From: Saccharomycopsis fibuligera x Saccharomycopsis cf. fibuligera
Taxonomy: Eukaryota > Ascomycota > Saccharomycetes > Ascoideales > Saccharomycopsidaceae
Direction: 5' to 3'
Length of the DNA stretch: 64,000 nt
Assembly (NCBI GenBank): GCA_001936135.1
Contig: CP012817.1
Span: 434,001 to 498,000 of the forward strand
Positions 41,701-52,182 of the stretch are shown piece after piece. How positions within the stretch are numbered: position 1 is the first letter of the stretch; each line of letters begins with the position of its first letter. Below the pieces are notes generated by a model, which made no database searches, was not told the DNA's origin, and saw only the letters and a list, made by a program, of their open reading frames with translations. The position numbers and the translations under genes were made by a program.

Positions 41701-44700
41701 GGAGGTGGAAACTCAGGGGAAACAGGTCAATAACTCTAGTAATGATTATAATGAAGAAGCTGCCTCAGATGTGTCTTCGGAAGGTGAAAGTGTTAAAGAA
41801 AAGCATGATTTTAACGATGATGATGGCGTTTCTGAGGCTGAGACTGGAAAAAGCGCTGAAAGCGAAGATTCCATAAATAAAGAACCACAAGAAGGCGGGG
41901 CTGACATTTTCTCAAGCAAAGAAAGTGAAAACTTTAAAGGAACCATAGCTGCTCCTGAAGAAGCAGTCAAAACAGCTAGCAAGGATAACGATAAAAATGT
42001 AACTTTGGAAGAAGTTTCAGATGAGGAACTTATTTTTGAAGAACACCTTGGAAAGGATCTAACTGCTTTAGCGCCTGCTACGCTGAATGTAGAGGGCGAG
42101 AGCTTGAAAAAGCTAGACGAAAAACCAGAGGTCGGGGAATCAGTGGAAATTACAGAAACAGAAGGAAAATTAGCTGAGGATGAAAGTGGTGAGGGGCAGG
42201 CGGGCGATGAGAATTTTGAGGAAAAAAAGGATAAGAGCACTGAAAATGAAAAAAATACAGTTGAAACTATTCAAAGCAAAATTGCAGAAGAACAAGCTGA
42301 GGACGCTATGGAACAAAAGCAAGAGCAAGAGCAAGAAAATGGAGAAAAACATGCTAGCAATTCTAATCGACATGAAGATCTGCTTGAAAAAATTTCCTTA
42401 GAAGTTGAAGGACAAACACCAATTAGCATTGAAAACAACCCTAGTTTTGCTCTCAAAGCTGTAAAGAGTTCTAATGTTGAAGAGGAAGAATCTAATGGTA
42501 AGAATGGTAATGAGCAAGAAGCTGGCATAAATGAATCCGAACTAGAAATCATATTAGAAGACACAGACCCTGAAGAATTAAATGTATCAGAAAAAGCAAA
42601 GTCAACGGTTAAATATCTACCAGATGTTGATCAAGGAGCATTTAAAGTGCAAGAAGAATTGCAAGAATTGGAATTACGCAACTCCAAAGTTGGCAAACTA
42701 CTCACAAACATCAATCCCTTCAACAAATTTTTTAGCAGTTTTAGCTTGTCAATGTCTAGAAAAAATGGTAATAATCAGCTTGATGAGTTAAGTTCACAAA
42801 TCGGAGATAAGATAGGTGACTTGAAAGTTGAATCGCTTTCTCACGAGCCCGAAAAAAATATGATTGATGAAACGGAAGTCGAGGAGATTTTAGAGGAGAA
42901 TCAAGATGTTCATGATGACGAAAAAATGCCTGGTGTAGAAATCTCAAAAGATGTAGAAAATCAGATTTCTAAAAGCAAAACCGAGATATCTGGTGATGAA
43001 GCCAAAAGGGATATTGACATCCAGGAAAGTGTGGTGACTGAGACTCAAAAGGATGTAGAAATTGTTGTGAACCCCAAAGAAGACGCTGAAATCAAGGAAA
43101 ATGTTGAAATACAAAAAGATGTTGAAACTCAACAATTAGAAGCTCAGAAACCTGAATTGAAAAATATCCAAGAATATGTTAAAATCACCAAAGATATTGA
43201 AACTCAAGCTGATGATGACATTCAGGAGGAAGCTTGTGTTGAAAAAACTAAAGAAAGAACTATTGAGATTGAAAATCAGGAAACTAAACATGATAATAAG
43301 AAAACAATCTCAGTTGAAAATCTAGAAGATTCTGTTAAAAGACGTGGGCATGGTGTCCAAGTTGAGACTGTTAAAGCCGTTGAAGCTATTGAAGCCAATG
43401 AAATCGACGAATCTCAAAATGCTGGTATTAGAATTGTGCCTAAAGTTGAGCTCACTGAGGCCCAAGAAAAAGCTAAAGAGATCCCAAAAACTAAGTTAGT
43501 TACCGAAGAAGCATACGAATACCAAGCAACAGAAGACGACTTCAATGAAGAAGTGAGGGATATCTCAAAAAGCGTTAGTGAACTTGAAAGAGAAATATTG
43601 ACCGATCACGATGAAGTTGAAGAAAAAAATAATTCTTGGGGGTCCATTGAGAAGTTGACCAAGCCTAAAGTTGAAGGTCAAGGTGAATTGAAGTTTGGGG
43701 TTAAAGATGAGAAAAAAAACACTGAGCATGAGGAGGAGCCTCCGAATAAAGCTGAAAGTCAAGCGGAAGCTGAAGTTGAAGTTGAACTCAAACAAGAAGC
43801 TAAACAGCCAACTTTGAAACCAGAATTAGAAAAAAAATGGGTCTTTAATAACGATATGCCATCTGCTGAACAACCAAATAATGAGAAAATTGACTCAAAG
43901 ATGAAGGTTAAGGTTGAAGTTGAAGCTGAAGCTGAAATTGAAAACGAAGATGACAATGGAAATCAGGACTACCCGACTGATAAATATTCACCCATAGAAG
44001 CTGAAGCAAACGACTCATTAAGCTTGCTTAAAAAAGAAGAACCCAATGAAAAATCATCAACGAGAACGAAACGCGCTAAAAAGCCAAAAAAACTTGATCC
44101 AATTACTAAATCAAATAAAAAATATGAGTCAGTAACGAAGCCCAAAAAAGGTAAAAGTAAGGAGGAACCGATAAGGTTGAGACGCTCAGCAAGAAAAATT
44201 CAAGCAGAATTAGAAAGAGAGAGACAAAAGCAGATTGAAGAAGAGCAAGAGAAGAAAAAAAAACAGGAAGCTGACGCAAAGACAAAAGCTGAGATAGAAC
44301 TCAAAGAGCAGCAACGAAAAGAAGCCAAAGCCGAGGAAGAACAAACAAAAGCAATAAAAGCTAGGGTAAAAAATGAAAAAGAATCAGTGATTGATTTAGA
44401 AGAAGGTATAATTTCTGATCTGGAAAAAACACAAAGCCGTCCAAAAAGGGGTCGTGCAAAAACAGCAACAATGGGGGGAAGAGTTACTAAATCTCAGAGT
44501 AGAAGCACATCAAAAAGACAATCAAAAACTGCACCTCTCCCTGCTCTTACTACTACTCCTGCTCGCGCTAGTCGAAGCAGATCGCCTCGAAAAAAAGCAC
44601 AACTGATTGCTAATACTATCTTCGAAAAATCACCAACAAAAAAAGCTGTTGCGCCTACAATCAATGATGCTAGTGCAAATACCGATGAACATCACGTATT

Positions 44701-44926
44701 TATGCAAACTAGAAGTGGAAAAATTATTGGAGAATCTGACCGCAAAGAAGAAAAAAAGGAAGATAAGTTGATGCAAGATATAGCAAGTGGGAAAATTAAG
44801 GCTACCCCAGCAATCAAAAATGTGGTGCTTGAATTTGAAGAACAAGAGGCGCACGAGAGAGCAAAACAGAGTAATTCGGAGGTAAAGGGAGAGAAGAAGA
44901 AAAGGGGTAGAAAGAAGAAGAATTAG
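37637..44926 (+). CDS. 2429-residue acidic low-complexity protein, probably nuclear, function unknown
   Basis: One uninterrupted frame from ATG to stop. The N-terminus is Asn/Ser-rich, followed by a conserved-looking helical segment (ILNWMNALKTRAINVLEEQK onward, about 68-140). Two near-pure Glu tracts lie at about 356-397 and 481-503, plus a Gln run near 1016. Most of the rest is Glu/Lys/Asp/Ser-rich with helical character. A likely nuclear localisation motif SKKRKIDEIEIEK is followed by an amphipathic hydrophobic patch (LRKFFGSFMPWIP), and a second similar patch (NPFNKFFSSFSLSMSRK) occurs near 1700. The C-terminal 280 residues are basic, with KPKK, RPKRGRAKT and a final KKKRGRKKKN that resembles AT-hook/NLS sequence. 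A nuclear-periphery scaffold of the Esc1 type is possible, but I cannot show it; I do not recognise the family. Confidence 0.75.
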
Positions 44927-45106
44927 AATGTTTAGATTATTATTATTATTATCAAATTAGGACAGCATGACTTGTATTAATAGATTACGTTACGTTATTT
45001 ATCGTATTTCTGCAGTAGGAAATTACAGAGTAAAAAACAAAACTTTGTTATTGTCTTTGAAAAAATCAATAATACAAAATTCTAAGTGGACTTTAAATCT
45101 TGAAAT

Positions 45107-46348
45107 TTAATTAGTTTTCACCTTTTTTTTAGTAAATTTTAAATATGATTCCAAGCAGATTCCGCAAAAAACTAACGCAATTCCCGCCAATTTTGTTCCA
45201 TTCAAAGGATGCTGAAAAATCAATAAGCTCAAAATCATTGAGAACATTTTTCTAGTTACGTTGATGGTGATCAAGATCATTGAATCAAAATGTTCCAATG
45301 TCAAAAAAATAAAAACTTGTCCCACCGAGCCACATATAGCATACCATATGATTTTCGTATATAAGACATCAGGAAACTGATGAATAAATTTTAGGGAATA
45401 CGCTAGTTGGTCGGTGAGAATAGTGGAGTAAAATAAGACCAAGAAGAAAGAAATAAAGTTTAAGCTAATCATCAAGTGAATTCCGGTCATTTTTTCGAAT
45501 TTTTTGAACATATAGTCTTGAGTGGAGTTAGTTAAGCCATCGAGAATAAGGGAGATTAAAAGGTATGACATGCCAAGAGTGGTGCTCTTGTTTGGTGCAA
45601 CAGCGTCAATATTGCTCTTGGTGGATAGAGGTGATGACTTCTTGTAGGAGAAAAGAAAAACGCCAGCAGTAATGATTACAGCAATAAGATATTTATGAGC
45701 TGGGAATTTCCGTTTATATAACAAAGTATGAATGATTAACACTGGTATCAATTTGCAGGATTTGGCTAGTAGATAAGTAACAAAATCAATATGGTTTAAG
45801 GAGGAGTTTCCTATAGGGGTAGATACGGATTGGGTAATGGAGACAATGATTAATGTTTTGAGAAGTTGAGGGTCGTAAAAGAATTTATATAAGTATGTGG
45901 TGTATGATTTACGTTGTTGATTTTGGTCATTATTGGTTGTGGTTGCGAGGGCATCATCTTCGACTTCCCCTGTAGCATATTTGTAGCCCAAGTAAGATAA
46001 CCCTATGATGAATGCGAATATGTTTTGAACAATTTGAATGAATAATGGTGCTTTAAATTGTTCCTCGGAAGGGCCGTATTTAGCCACGGAAATGTTTTCG
46101 TGGAAATATGACCAAGAGAGAAAAGATGAGTATATGCCAGCGACGCACCCTATCAACAAGAAAAGGTTGGACGTTTTTTTTTTAGTAGAAGCCACTGGTG
46201 TTTGAGCATTTGGAAGCTGTGTTTCATTTGAATTATGCTTTTCAGCTGATAGTGAAAAGTCTGGGCCCAGCACAGGTCTTTTGTTTAGTTGTGATTTGAG
46301 TTCAGGCTTTTGAGAGACAGAGCCAGTTGCGGAAGATGTTCCAGACAT
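45107..46348 (-). CDS. HUT1: UDP-galactose / nucleotide-sugar transporter Hut1 (ER)
   Basis: A 413-residue multi-spanning protein of the UAA/SLC35B family with about ten hydrophobic segments. It carries NHIDFVTYLLAKSCKLIPVL, GLTNSTQDYMFKK and GQVFIFLTLEHFDSMILITINVTRKMFSMILS, which match Hut1. The C-terminus ends KVKTN, a KxKxx dilysine signal for ER retrieval. The open frame extends four codons further to a GTG; the first ATG is at 46348 with good context (AAAA before ATG). A 50-residue soluble N-terminus is longer than in Saccharomyces (339 residues in total). Hut1 carries UDP-galactose/UDP-glucose into the ER lumen and supports protein folding there. Confidence 0.92.
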   Translation of the reverse strand: MSGTSSATGSVSQKPELKSQLNKRPVLGPDFSLSAEKHNSNETQLPNAQTPVASTKKKTSNLFLLIGCVAGIYSSFLSWSYFHENISVAKYGPSEEQFKAPLFIQIVQNIFAFIIGLSYLGYKYATGEVEDDALATTTNNDQNQQRKSYTTYLYKFFYDPQLLKTLIIVSITQSVSTPIGNSSLNHIDFVTYLLAKSCKLIPVLIIHTLLYKRKFPAHKYLIAVIITAGVFLFSYKKSSPLSTKSNIDAVAPNKSTTLGMSYLLISLILDGLTNSTQDYMFKKFEKMTGIHLMISLNFISFFLVLFYSTILTDQLAYSLKFIHQFPDVLYTKIIWYAICGSVGQVFIFLTLEHFDSMILITINVTRKMFSMILSLLIFQHPLNGTKLAGIALVFCGICLESYLKFTKKKVKTN

Positions 46349-47007
46349 TTTTGTTTCCACAGTGATGGCAGTTACAAAAAAAAACTATTAAAATTTAAGG
46401 AAAGAATTGAAAGTGTGAAGTGAATGACTATGTTGGAGATTCGGTATCCTTGAGTGATTTGACTTGAAGGTTGACTACAGACTGGCTTCCTTGATGTCGA
46501 CATTTCTCCAGCTGACACTCTGTTTAAGCCAAAACAGAAATCACAAAACATGCGCATGATACATACATAAACGCGCATAATACAGCATAGCTCAGCAAGA
46601 GAAAAAGAATTCGATAAATTTACAACCCAACGCAACACAACAAGAATAAAATAGAGTAAACTTTTGATTATGATTTAAAGTGGCAATATGAATATGCCTA
46701 TAGTACAGAACAAGCACACAAGCAGTGTCTATATATATACACGACGAGATATGTTTCAAAGCCTGCTGTAATGGGAACCAACAGTTTATTTTCAAATAAT
46801 GGCAATATTTTATTTCAATATTATTGAACCAAAGACCAGCACGGAAAATCACGAGACAATTTATTTATATTGTCGATTGTTGATTACTTGCAACTTTTGG
46901 TTTCACAAGATAGATAGACAGACAGACAGATAGACAGACAAAAGGATGGATTATAGGATAGTTGTATGAAAGAACATTGGACCTTTTCTATTTGATGATA
47001 GAGACGC
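46349..47007. other. HUT1 promoter and COX17 3' region
   Basis: Includes a GATA/GACA microsatellite at about 46908-46942. Short open frames have no support. Both flanking genes are on the minus strand, so this holds the COX17 terminator and HUT1 promoter. Confidence 0.5.
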
Positions 47008-47202
47008 TTATATGCTGAAGCCATAACCTTGCATACACTTCTTGTAGGAAGTGATCAAGGTGTCGCATTTACCGGATTCTTCACCGTTAAGCAAAAGACA
47101 TTCGTCTCTAGAAGCCTTTTCAGGCTTGCAAACGCAACATGGCTTTGGCTTTTTGATTTCGCAGGCGGCTGGAGCAGTTGCAGGAGCAGCTTGTTCAGTC
47201 AT
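47008..47202 (-). CDS. COX17: Cox17 copper chaperone for cytochrome c oxidase
   Basis: A 64-residue protein. The copper-binding CCxC is at 22-25, and twin CX9C motifs (Cys25-Cys35 and Cys46-Cys56) form the disulfide-bonded coiled hairpin typical of Mia40 substrates. It delivers Cu(I) to Sco1 and Cox11 in the mitochondrial intermembrane space. The Ala/Pro-rich N-terminus is variable in the family. The length fits the 69 residues of the yeast protein. A TCACGTG (Cbf1-type) site lies at 47371-47377, about 170 bp upstream. Confidence 0.96.
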   Translation of the reverse strand: MTEQAAPATAPAACEIKKPKPCCVCKPEKASRDECLLLNGEESGKCDTLITSYKKCMQGYGFSI

Positions 47203-48577
47203 GATTATTGTAGAATGCTTAGTACTGTGAGTATGGAAAGAGCTTTGCAGTTGTCTGTTGATGGTAAGTAGCTGAGGGAAGAAGCGAATTTGTTGATGTT
47301 AAAGGAAAGAATATTTAAGCGATTTCCAGTTTCCAGTTTATTTCGCTTATTAATTGCCGCAATGCCAATATCACGTGCGCGGAACCACTTTTGGTCATCG
47401 AATTTATATGATGATATGATATATATAACGTTAACACACTATTGAATAGTCAGTAAGTTTGTAGTGTTCTACACACAGAATGCAGCCAGTTTGAGACAGC
47501 AGTATTTCCAGCTTTGCATCAGATGCACTAACAGTAACAGCAGCACTTTCTTCACTCTTCTCACGAATCAGATCTTGCCGCGACGAATCCCCGTAACTAG
47601 TTAGGTAGACCCCGTTACCCACACCATTCTTAAGGGCTTTGAACTTTCTGTTCTGCGTATTCATGACATTCTGGAACACTTGAATATGTTAATTTTTTGC
47701 ACTTCAGTTAGCTTGGAAACATACAGTTGTGCGGGGAGTAATGCTTTTGAACAACTTTCCTATCCAGTTGAAGACTCGTTTTTCTTGGACTTCACCTGTG
47801 CCATTTTGTTGTGCAAGACCAACGATTTCCATGTCAGCGACAGCGATCATTGCGGTGGCTGTCAGTGTTGGAGTTTGTGCCGCATGAGTAGTAACAAAAA
47901 AGGTAGTTCTCGATAGCGCTGTTGTTGAAGGCGATACTATTTCTGAAGAACTGCTCATGGCTCATGATCGTATAGTTATTGGCAACGGATATGAACGAGA
48001 AGTATGGTTGATGTTGCAAAATGTAAGCATGCACAAAAGTGTTGGAGAAATATATAATAAACCGGTTCGCATCCTAAGCTGTGTAGTCAGACGAACGGGC
48101 TTATCAAGTTTGTAGCATCGGCTAAATGAGAAAGAATTGCAAAATAACTTGCGTATAAGTCGAACTAAATACCATTTTGATGATATATATATACATATGA
48201 GTGAAACGAAGTTTGTTGGCAAGGTTCTGAGAGTGCAGTGTGACATTCTCGGGTATTAACGGTTTTGCGACTTAGTGGTGGTTACATTTTGAGTAGATCT
48301 ACGGGGGGCATTGGTATTCAGTTAGTCCACAGTGTTTTTTCTCTGATTGAAAACTGTGGTTCTTGAGATTCATCGAAACTGAACCTAAATAATATACTCT
48401 TTGAAGGAACTCAGTAGGAAAAATGCAATTTTCAAACTTTTGAAGTGACTATGTATTGAAGTGGATCTATATCTCTACAAACCGGGTGGAAAGCTTTGCA
48501 AAAGCAGACCATATACCTATACCACCTTTAAAGCCGAGGTGCTAAATATCAATTTCAAAACAGCAAAGGATGCAAAC
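47203..48577. other. 1.4-kb region upstream of COX17 without a firm gene
   Basis: Holds the COX17 promoter. Two minus-strand frames (47958-47704, 84 codons, ATG start; and 47679-47431) lie in the same phase with two stops between. The first contains a KR dibasic pair followed by an amphipathic segment. Neither resembles a known family. A TATA-like TATATATT on the minus strand near 48050 precedes the first. I list them as doubtful. Confidence 0.35.
47371..47377 (-). promoter_or_regulatory. Cbf1-type site upstream of COX17
   Basis: TCACGTG. Cbf1 is known to act on respiratory genes in Candida; binding here is inference. Confidence 0.4.
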
Positions 48578-49084
48578 ATGAAGCTCTTTTTGATACTATT
48601 TCTTTCTCAAGGCATTATTTTTAAAACCGTTTGGGCACTAAATAAGTACCTTAATAATCCCAGTTATGTATTTGACAAGTCTTTATATGAGAACTTGACT
48701 GATCCTTCCAGTCTGTAAGATGATGATGATGGAGATAGTGACGACAAGATCGATAACAATGATAATGACAATGATGATGAGGAAAACAGTCCAAGCACGT
48801 CAAATTATGTAAATTGCAGCACCACGTCAACTTATTCCAACTTTAGCTCATCACAACTATTGTATATAAATAGCACTGACAACATACAAGACAAATCAGC
48901 AAAATCAGTAATTAAAGGAATTGGTGAGTTTTTCTGTGGGTTGTTTATAGTTTGCGATATCATTGACTCTGCGGTTAATGTTGGGCTAGATATTGTGAAT
49001 GCGGTCAGCTCAAAGAATAAAGAGGTTGAAAATGCTATTAAGCAGGCTACTAAGTTGGTGTTTATTAAAGGAGAGGTTGATTGA
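48578..49084 (+). pseudogene. Small secreted acidic protein ORF interrupted by an in-frame TAA
   Basis: From the ATG at 48578 the frame encodes a signal-peptide-like start (MKLFLILFLSQGIIFKTVWA), then stops at TAA 48716-48718 after 46 codons. The same frame stays open after the stop for 121 more codons to TGA at 49082-49084. The downstream part has an Asp/Asn-rich stretch, Ser/Thr-rich sequence with N-glycosylation-type sites (NCS, NFS, NST) and a hydrophobic segment (EFFCGLFIVCDIIDSAVNVG) near the C-terminus. The composition is coherent across the stop, so this is a recent pseudogene, a readthrough gene or a sequencing error. No family is recognised. Confidence 0.55.
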
Positions 49085-49442
49085 ATTAATAAAAAGGGTT
49101 GATAGGCGAAAATTGTTGATCGTATTTTTGCTCGCTGCTGTTTACTTTTGTTTTTGCCTGCTTTCTTTTGCTCAGTATAGCACATTTTTGAGAACTTTAG
49201 TCTATAATAATATATTATAATATAGACAATACACCGATATAATATTAAAACCTACAAGGAATAACAGCAATCCCAAGCTCTTCAAAGCAATCATACGTTA
49301 ACTGAAATAAAATGGAAATCTATTAAATGCAAAAATATGTAATGGTTGTCATTGACATTATATTCATAACTGTAGCTGTGGTTATATAATTTCATGAATA
49401 TCAATACATACAATGCTACCTGAGCAAGCTTTGACGGGAATT
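49085..49442. other. Convergent 3' region before AFG1
   Basis: AT-rich, with no gene seen. Confidence 0.4.
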
Positions 49443-51149
49443 TCAGTGCCCATATTTGACCCAGTCAACAGTGCTCATTTGGGTCAATCTCGACAATGCT
49501 CTAACAAAAGCAAATCTTTCTTCATCCAATGAAAACATCTGGTTAGACTGAGCCAATATGTTTTTATCAACTTTGGTGCTACCAATTTCCTTGGATAATT
49601 TCTTTTGAATTTTTCGATTACTTTTCGAGGTGGCTAGGGAAACTGCTGGATTTTCTGACTTTGTGGCGGTAGCGCCCTGTTGTGCGACAACATTAACTGA
49701 CTTTTGATTCGATTGGTTATTGTCGCTTTTGCTGTTGTTGATGGAGCTTCCACCTTTGACTTCACTATAATCATGAATCGTCGCATTTTCCACTAAACTG
49801 AACTCATCATCTTTCCGGATAAATTTCGGATCAACAAATAATTGATTAAATTGATTAGCCCCCGTAGTGGCAAGTTTTCCATGATTATCATAGATTGCAT
49901 CCAAAAATGTAATAAATCGTCTCACTTTGTCTCTCACGTTAATACTCAAGTATGGAATATCCGTCACTATAAAACTATTATAGTGTGAAGCAAGTGCCAA
50001 GTAGTCACCAGCGGCTAATGGACGGCCGCAAAGTTCATCAAATGTAAACTGTGCGATTGTGTGGGGAATAGATTTTGGCACTTGAAGCTCCCTTCCCCAA
50101 ATTTTGATCGTGTCATTGATTTTTACTGTGGAATTTTCTGCATCGTGATCCAACTCAGTAGTCTGAGCAAAATACTTGAACCACTGGTCAACGTGCTGCT
50201 GTCTCTTAGCCTTGTTTTCTGCAGAATGGTATGATGTTCCCTGACTTGGGTAGAAGTACACCGACGATAATGGTTTCTGAATTCTTCTATAATCCGTTGG
50301 AGAATCTAGATAAACAACATTAGTACGGTCTTCAAGGAGCCTAATCGCAGGAATGAAGGACTCCCTTTGGATCCCATTGATATATAAATCGTTTGGCTCT
50401 CTATTACTGGTAGCGAAAAGGATTAGACCATGAGATGGGGCCAACGTGGTAGAAATTAATCTACGAAGTAGCATTGCATCCGCAACATCGGTGACTTGAA
50501 ATTCATCAAAGCAAAGCACAGTAGACTGCTGAGCAATTTCGGCAGCTAGGATTGGAATTGGGTCAATGTCTTGTTTGCCGTGTTTAATTATAATTTGGTG
50601 TGATCGTTTGTGCAAATTTTGCATGAATTGATGGAAATGAACTCTTGTTTTGGTTAAGTGCGGTGGAACAGTCGAGTAGAATAGGTCCATTAGCATGGTT
50701 TTCCCACAGCCAACATCGCCCCAAAGATAAAGGCCTTTAGGGATTGATCTGTATTCCTCAACGCTGTATGTTTCCTTTGCGGGCTTCCTACTGAATAAAG
50801 AAGTGATATGTGAGAAGAATGATGAGGATTTTGGAGTGACCTCGCTAATGTCGGGAATATCAACTTTTGGTGGCTGGTAACTCTTAAGTTGTTGATGGAG
50901 GTTTCCTAACTTGGCAAGGATTTTTCGTTGGTACTCATCATTTTTAAGTCTTCCTAGGCTTACTAGTCTTTGATATTCGAGTAATGGGGTTTCAGCCACT
51001 TGAGTAGAATAATTAGGTTCGCGAGAGGTATCGTCCGCAGTGGTGGTGGCAGGACTGGCCGTGGCAGCAGTGGTGCCGTAGCTTCTGCCCCATAGTAGTA
51101 TTCTAGCATGAACGTTTGAGGTTTTGAGGAACGTAGCAGTATGTCTCAT
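49443..51149 (-). CDS. AFG1: Afg1/LACE1 mitochondrial AAA-type ATPase
   Basis: A 568-residue protein, longer than yeast Afg1 (509). The first 25 residues are basic and hydroxylated, an import signal. Walker A GDVGCGKT is at 144-151 and Walker B VLCFDEF at 211-217, with sensor motif LILFATSNREP and the FDELCGRPLAAGDYLAL segment typical of the family. Afg1 is an inner-membrane-associated P-loop ATPase thought to help remove misfolded mitochondrially encoded cytochrome oxidase subunits. A Ser/Asn/Lys-rich insert at about 460-520 accounts for the extra length. It diverges from TRS130 across a 1-kb region. Confidence 0.93.
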   Translation of the reverse strand: MRHTATFLKTSNVHARILLWGRSYGTTAATASPATTTADDTSREPNYSTQVAETPLLEYQRLVSLGRLKNDEYQRKILAKLGNLHQQLKSYQPPKVDIPDISEVTPKSSSFFSHITSLFSRKPAKETYSVEEYRSIPKGLYLWGDVGCGKTMLMDLFYSTVPPHLTKTRVHFHQFMQNLHKRSHQIIIKHGKQDIDPIPILAAEIAQQSTVLCFDEFQVTDVADAMLLRRLISTTLAPSHGLILFATSNREPNDLYINGIQRESFIPAIRLLEDRTNVVYLDSPTDYRRIQKPLSSVYFYPSQGTSYHSAENKAKRQQHVDQWFKYFAQTTELDHDAENSTVKINDTIKIWGRELQVPKSIPHTIAQFTFDELCGRPLAAGDYLALASHYNSFIVTDIPYLSINVRDKVRRFITFLDAIYDNHGKLATTGANQFNQLFVDPKFIRKDDEFSLVENATIHDYSEVKGGSSINNSKSDNNQSNQKSVNVVAQQGATATKSENPAVSLATSKSNRKIQKKLSKEIGSTKVDKNILAQSNQMFSLDEERFAFVRALSRLTQMSTVDWVKYGH

Positions 51150-52182
51150 GGTTGATATATATGGATATTAGCATGTGAGGTAATTTGCAAGTGGTTTGGC
51201 ACCGTATTTCCTATAGTAATAATCACAAATAGTATATCAGAGCACAAGATATTGAAGCGTAAAGTCGAAAGCGATGCAACTTTAAGAGAGTGTGGACGGA
51301 TTAATGAGGCATTCGGCAGGTGTGCTGAGTGATTGTAGCCTAGCTGGAGTGACTTCTGAACGGAAAGATAGGAAATAGGCTACTGAACACCGCACAGAGT
51401 GGTAGCAAAAGTCGGCACGACAGACGTTATTTTAAATATCAAGTTTAAAGTTTCGACTGTTTTCTGTCTCGGAGAAAGAATTCTTAAAGAAAAAATGGCG
51501 ACCATCGTTAACGTCCACGGTCCGGTCTCCGGAGAAACTTAAGCTCTCCAAGTCTACGACAGACGCAGCGGAAGCTATGGCTTCCATTGAAGGGCGTGGT
51601 CTCTATAGAGATATTAAGCTCATAGTTACACTGCTATGCGTCTTGCCAAGTTACGTTTACTTCTATCCTGCCAGTAATCATCCTGCTGTAAATACACCTT
51701 CGACGATACTTCATCGTCACCGAGTATGAAATCAGACGGATATCCAAGGAAGAGACGCCTACATCTTTCTGAAGTTCCTTTGCAACAACATGATACCAGC
51801 CTTCTATGTGCTGAAGAAGACGGACAAAGCAGGCCACGGAGACTACAGTGTGTTGGTCTGCCGTATGGCAAGAAACAATGGGCTATTGCACTTTATCTTC
51901 TTGGGTGTATATATTAGTATTCCGTATGTGGTGTACTAGTATTACCGGCATACTTCGGTTACGAGAAAAGTGAATACCCGCCCTTGAAACCAAATGTTTT
52001 GCGGGTAAGATAATTTTATCTTGTTGTACCACGGATACGGATGTTACCTACAACCCTAAACTAGCAGTTGGTGATCTAGCCAAAGCTTTAATGTAAACGT
52101 TTCAACTTCAGCAGTAGCACAGGAAACATTTGTGCACTTCACGAGTCCATATATACATACACCCACACACGCTCCAATCTCA
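51150..52182. other. AFG1-TRS130 divergent region with a broken ORF
   Basis: 1033 bp without a firm gene. A plus-strand frame is open from about 51436 to 51726, stops at TGA 51727-51729 and stays open to TAG 51937-51939. Its first ATG is 51577, and three hydrophobic stretches are encoded. It may be the relic of a small membrane protein or chance. The end holds the TRS130 leader. Confidence 0.35.

Noticed and set aside
47671-47724. Possible 54-nt intron joining the 84-codon minus-strand ORF to 47431
   Set aside because: GTATGT and an AG are present and phase is kept, but the only branch-like GCTAAC lies about 12 nt from the donor, too close for yeast splicing.
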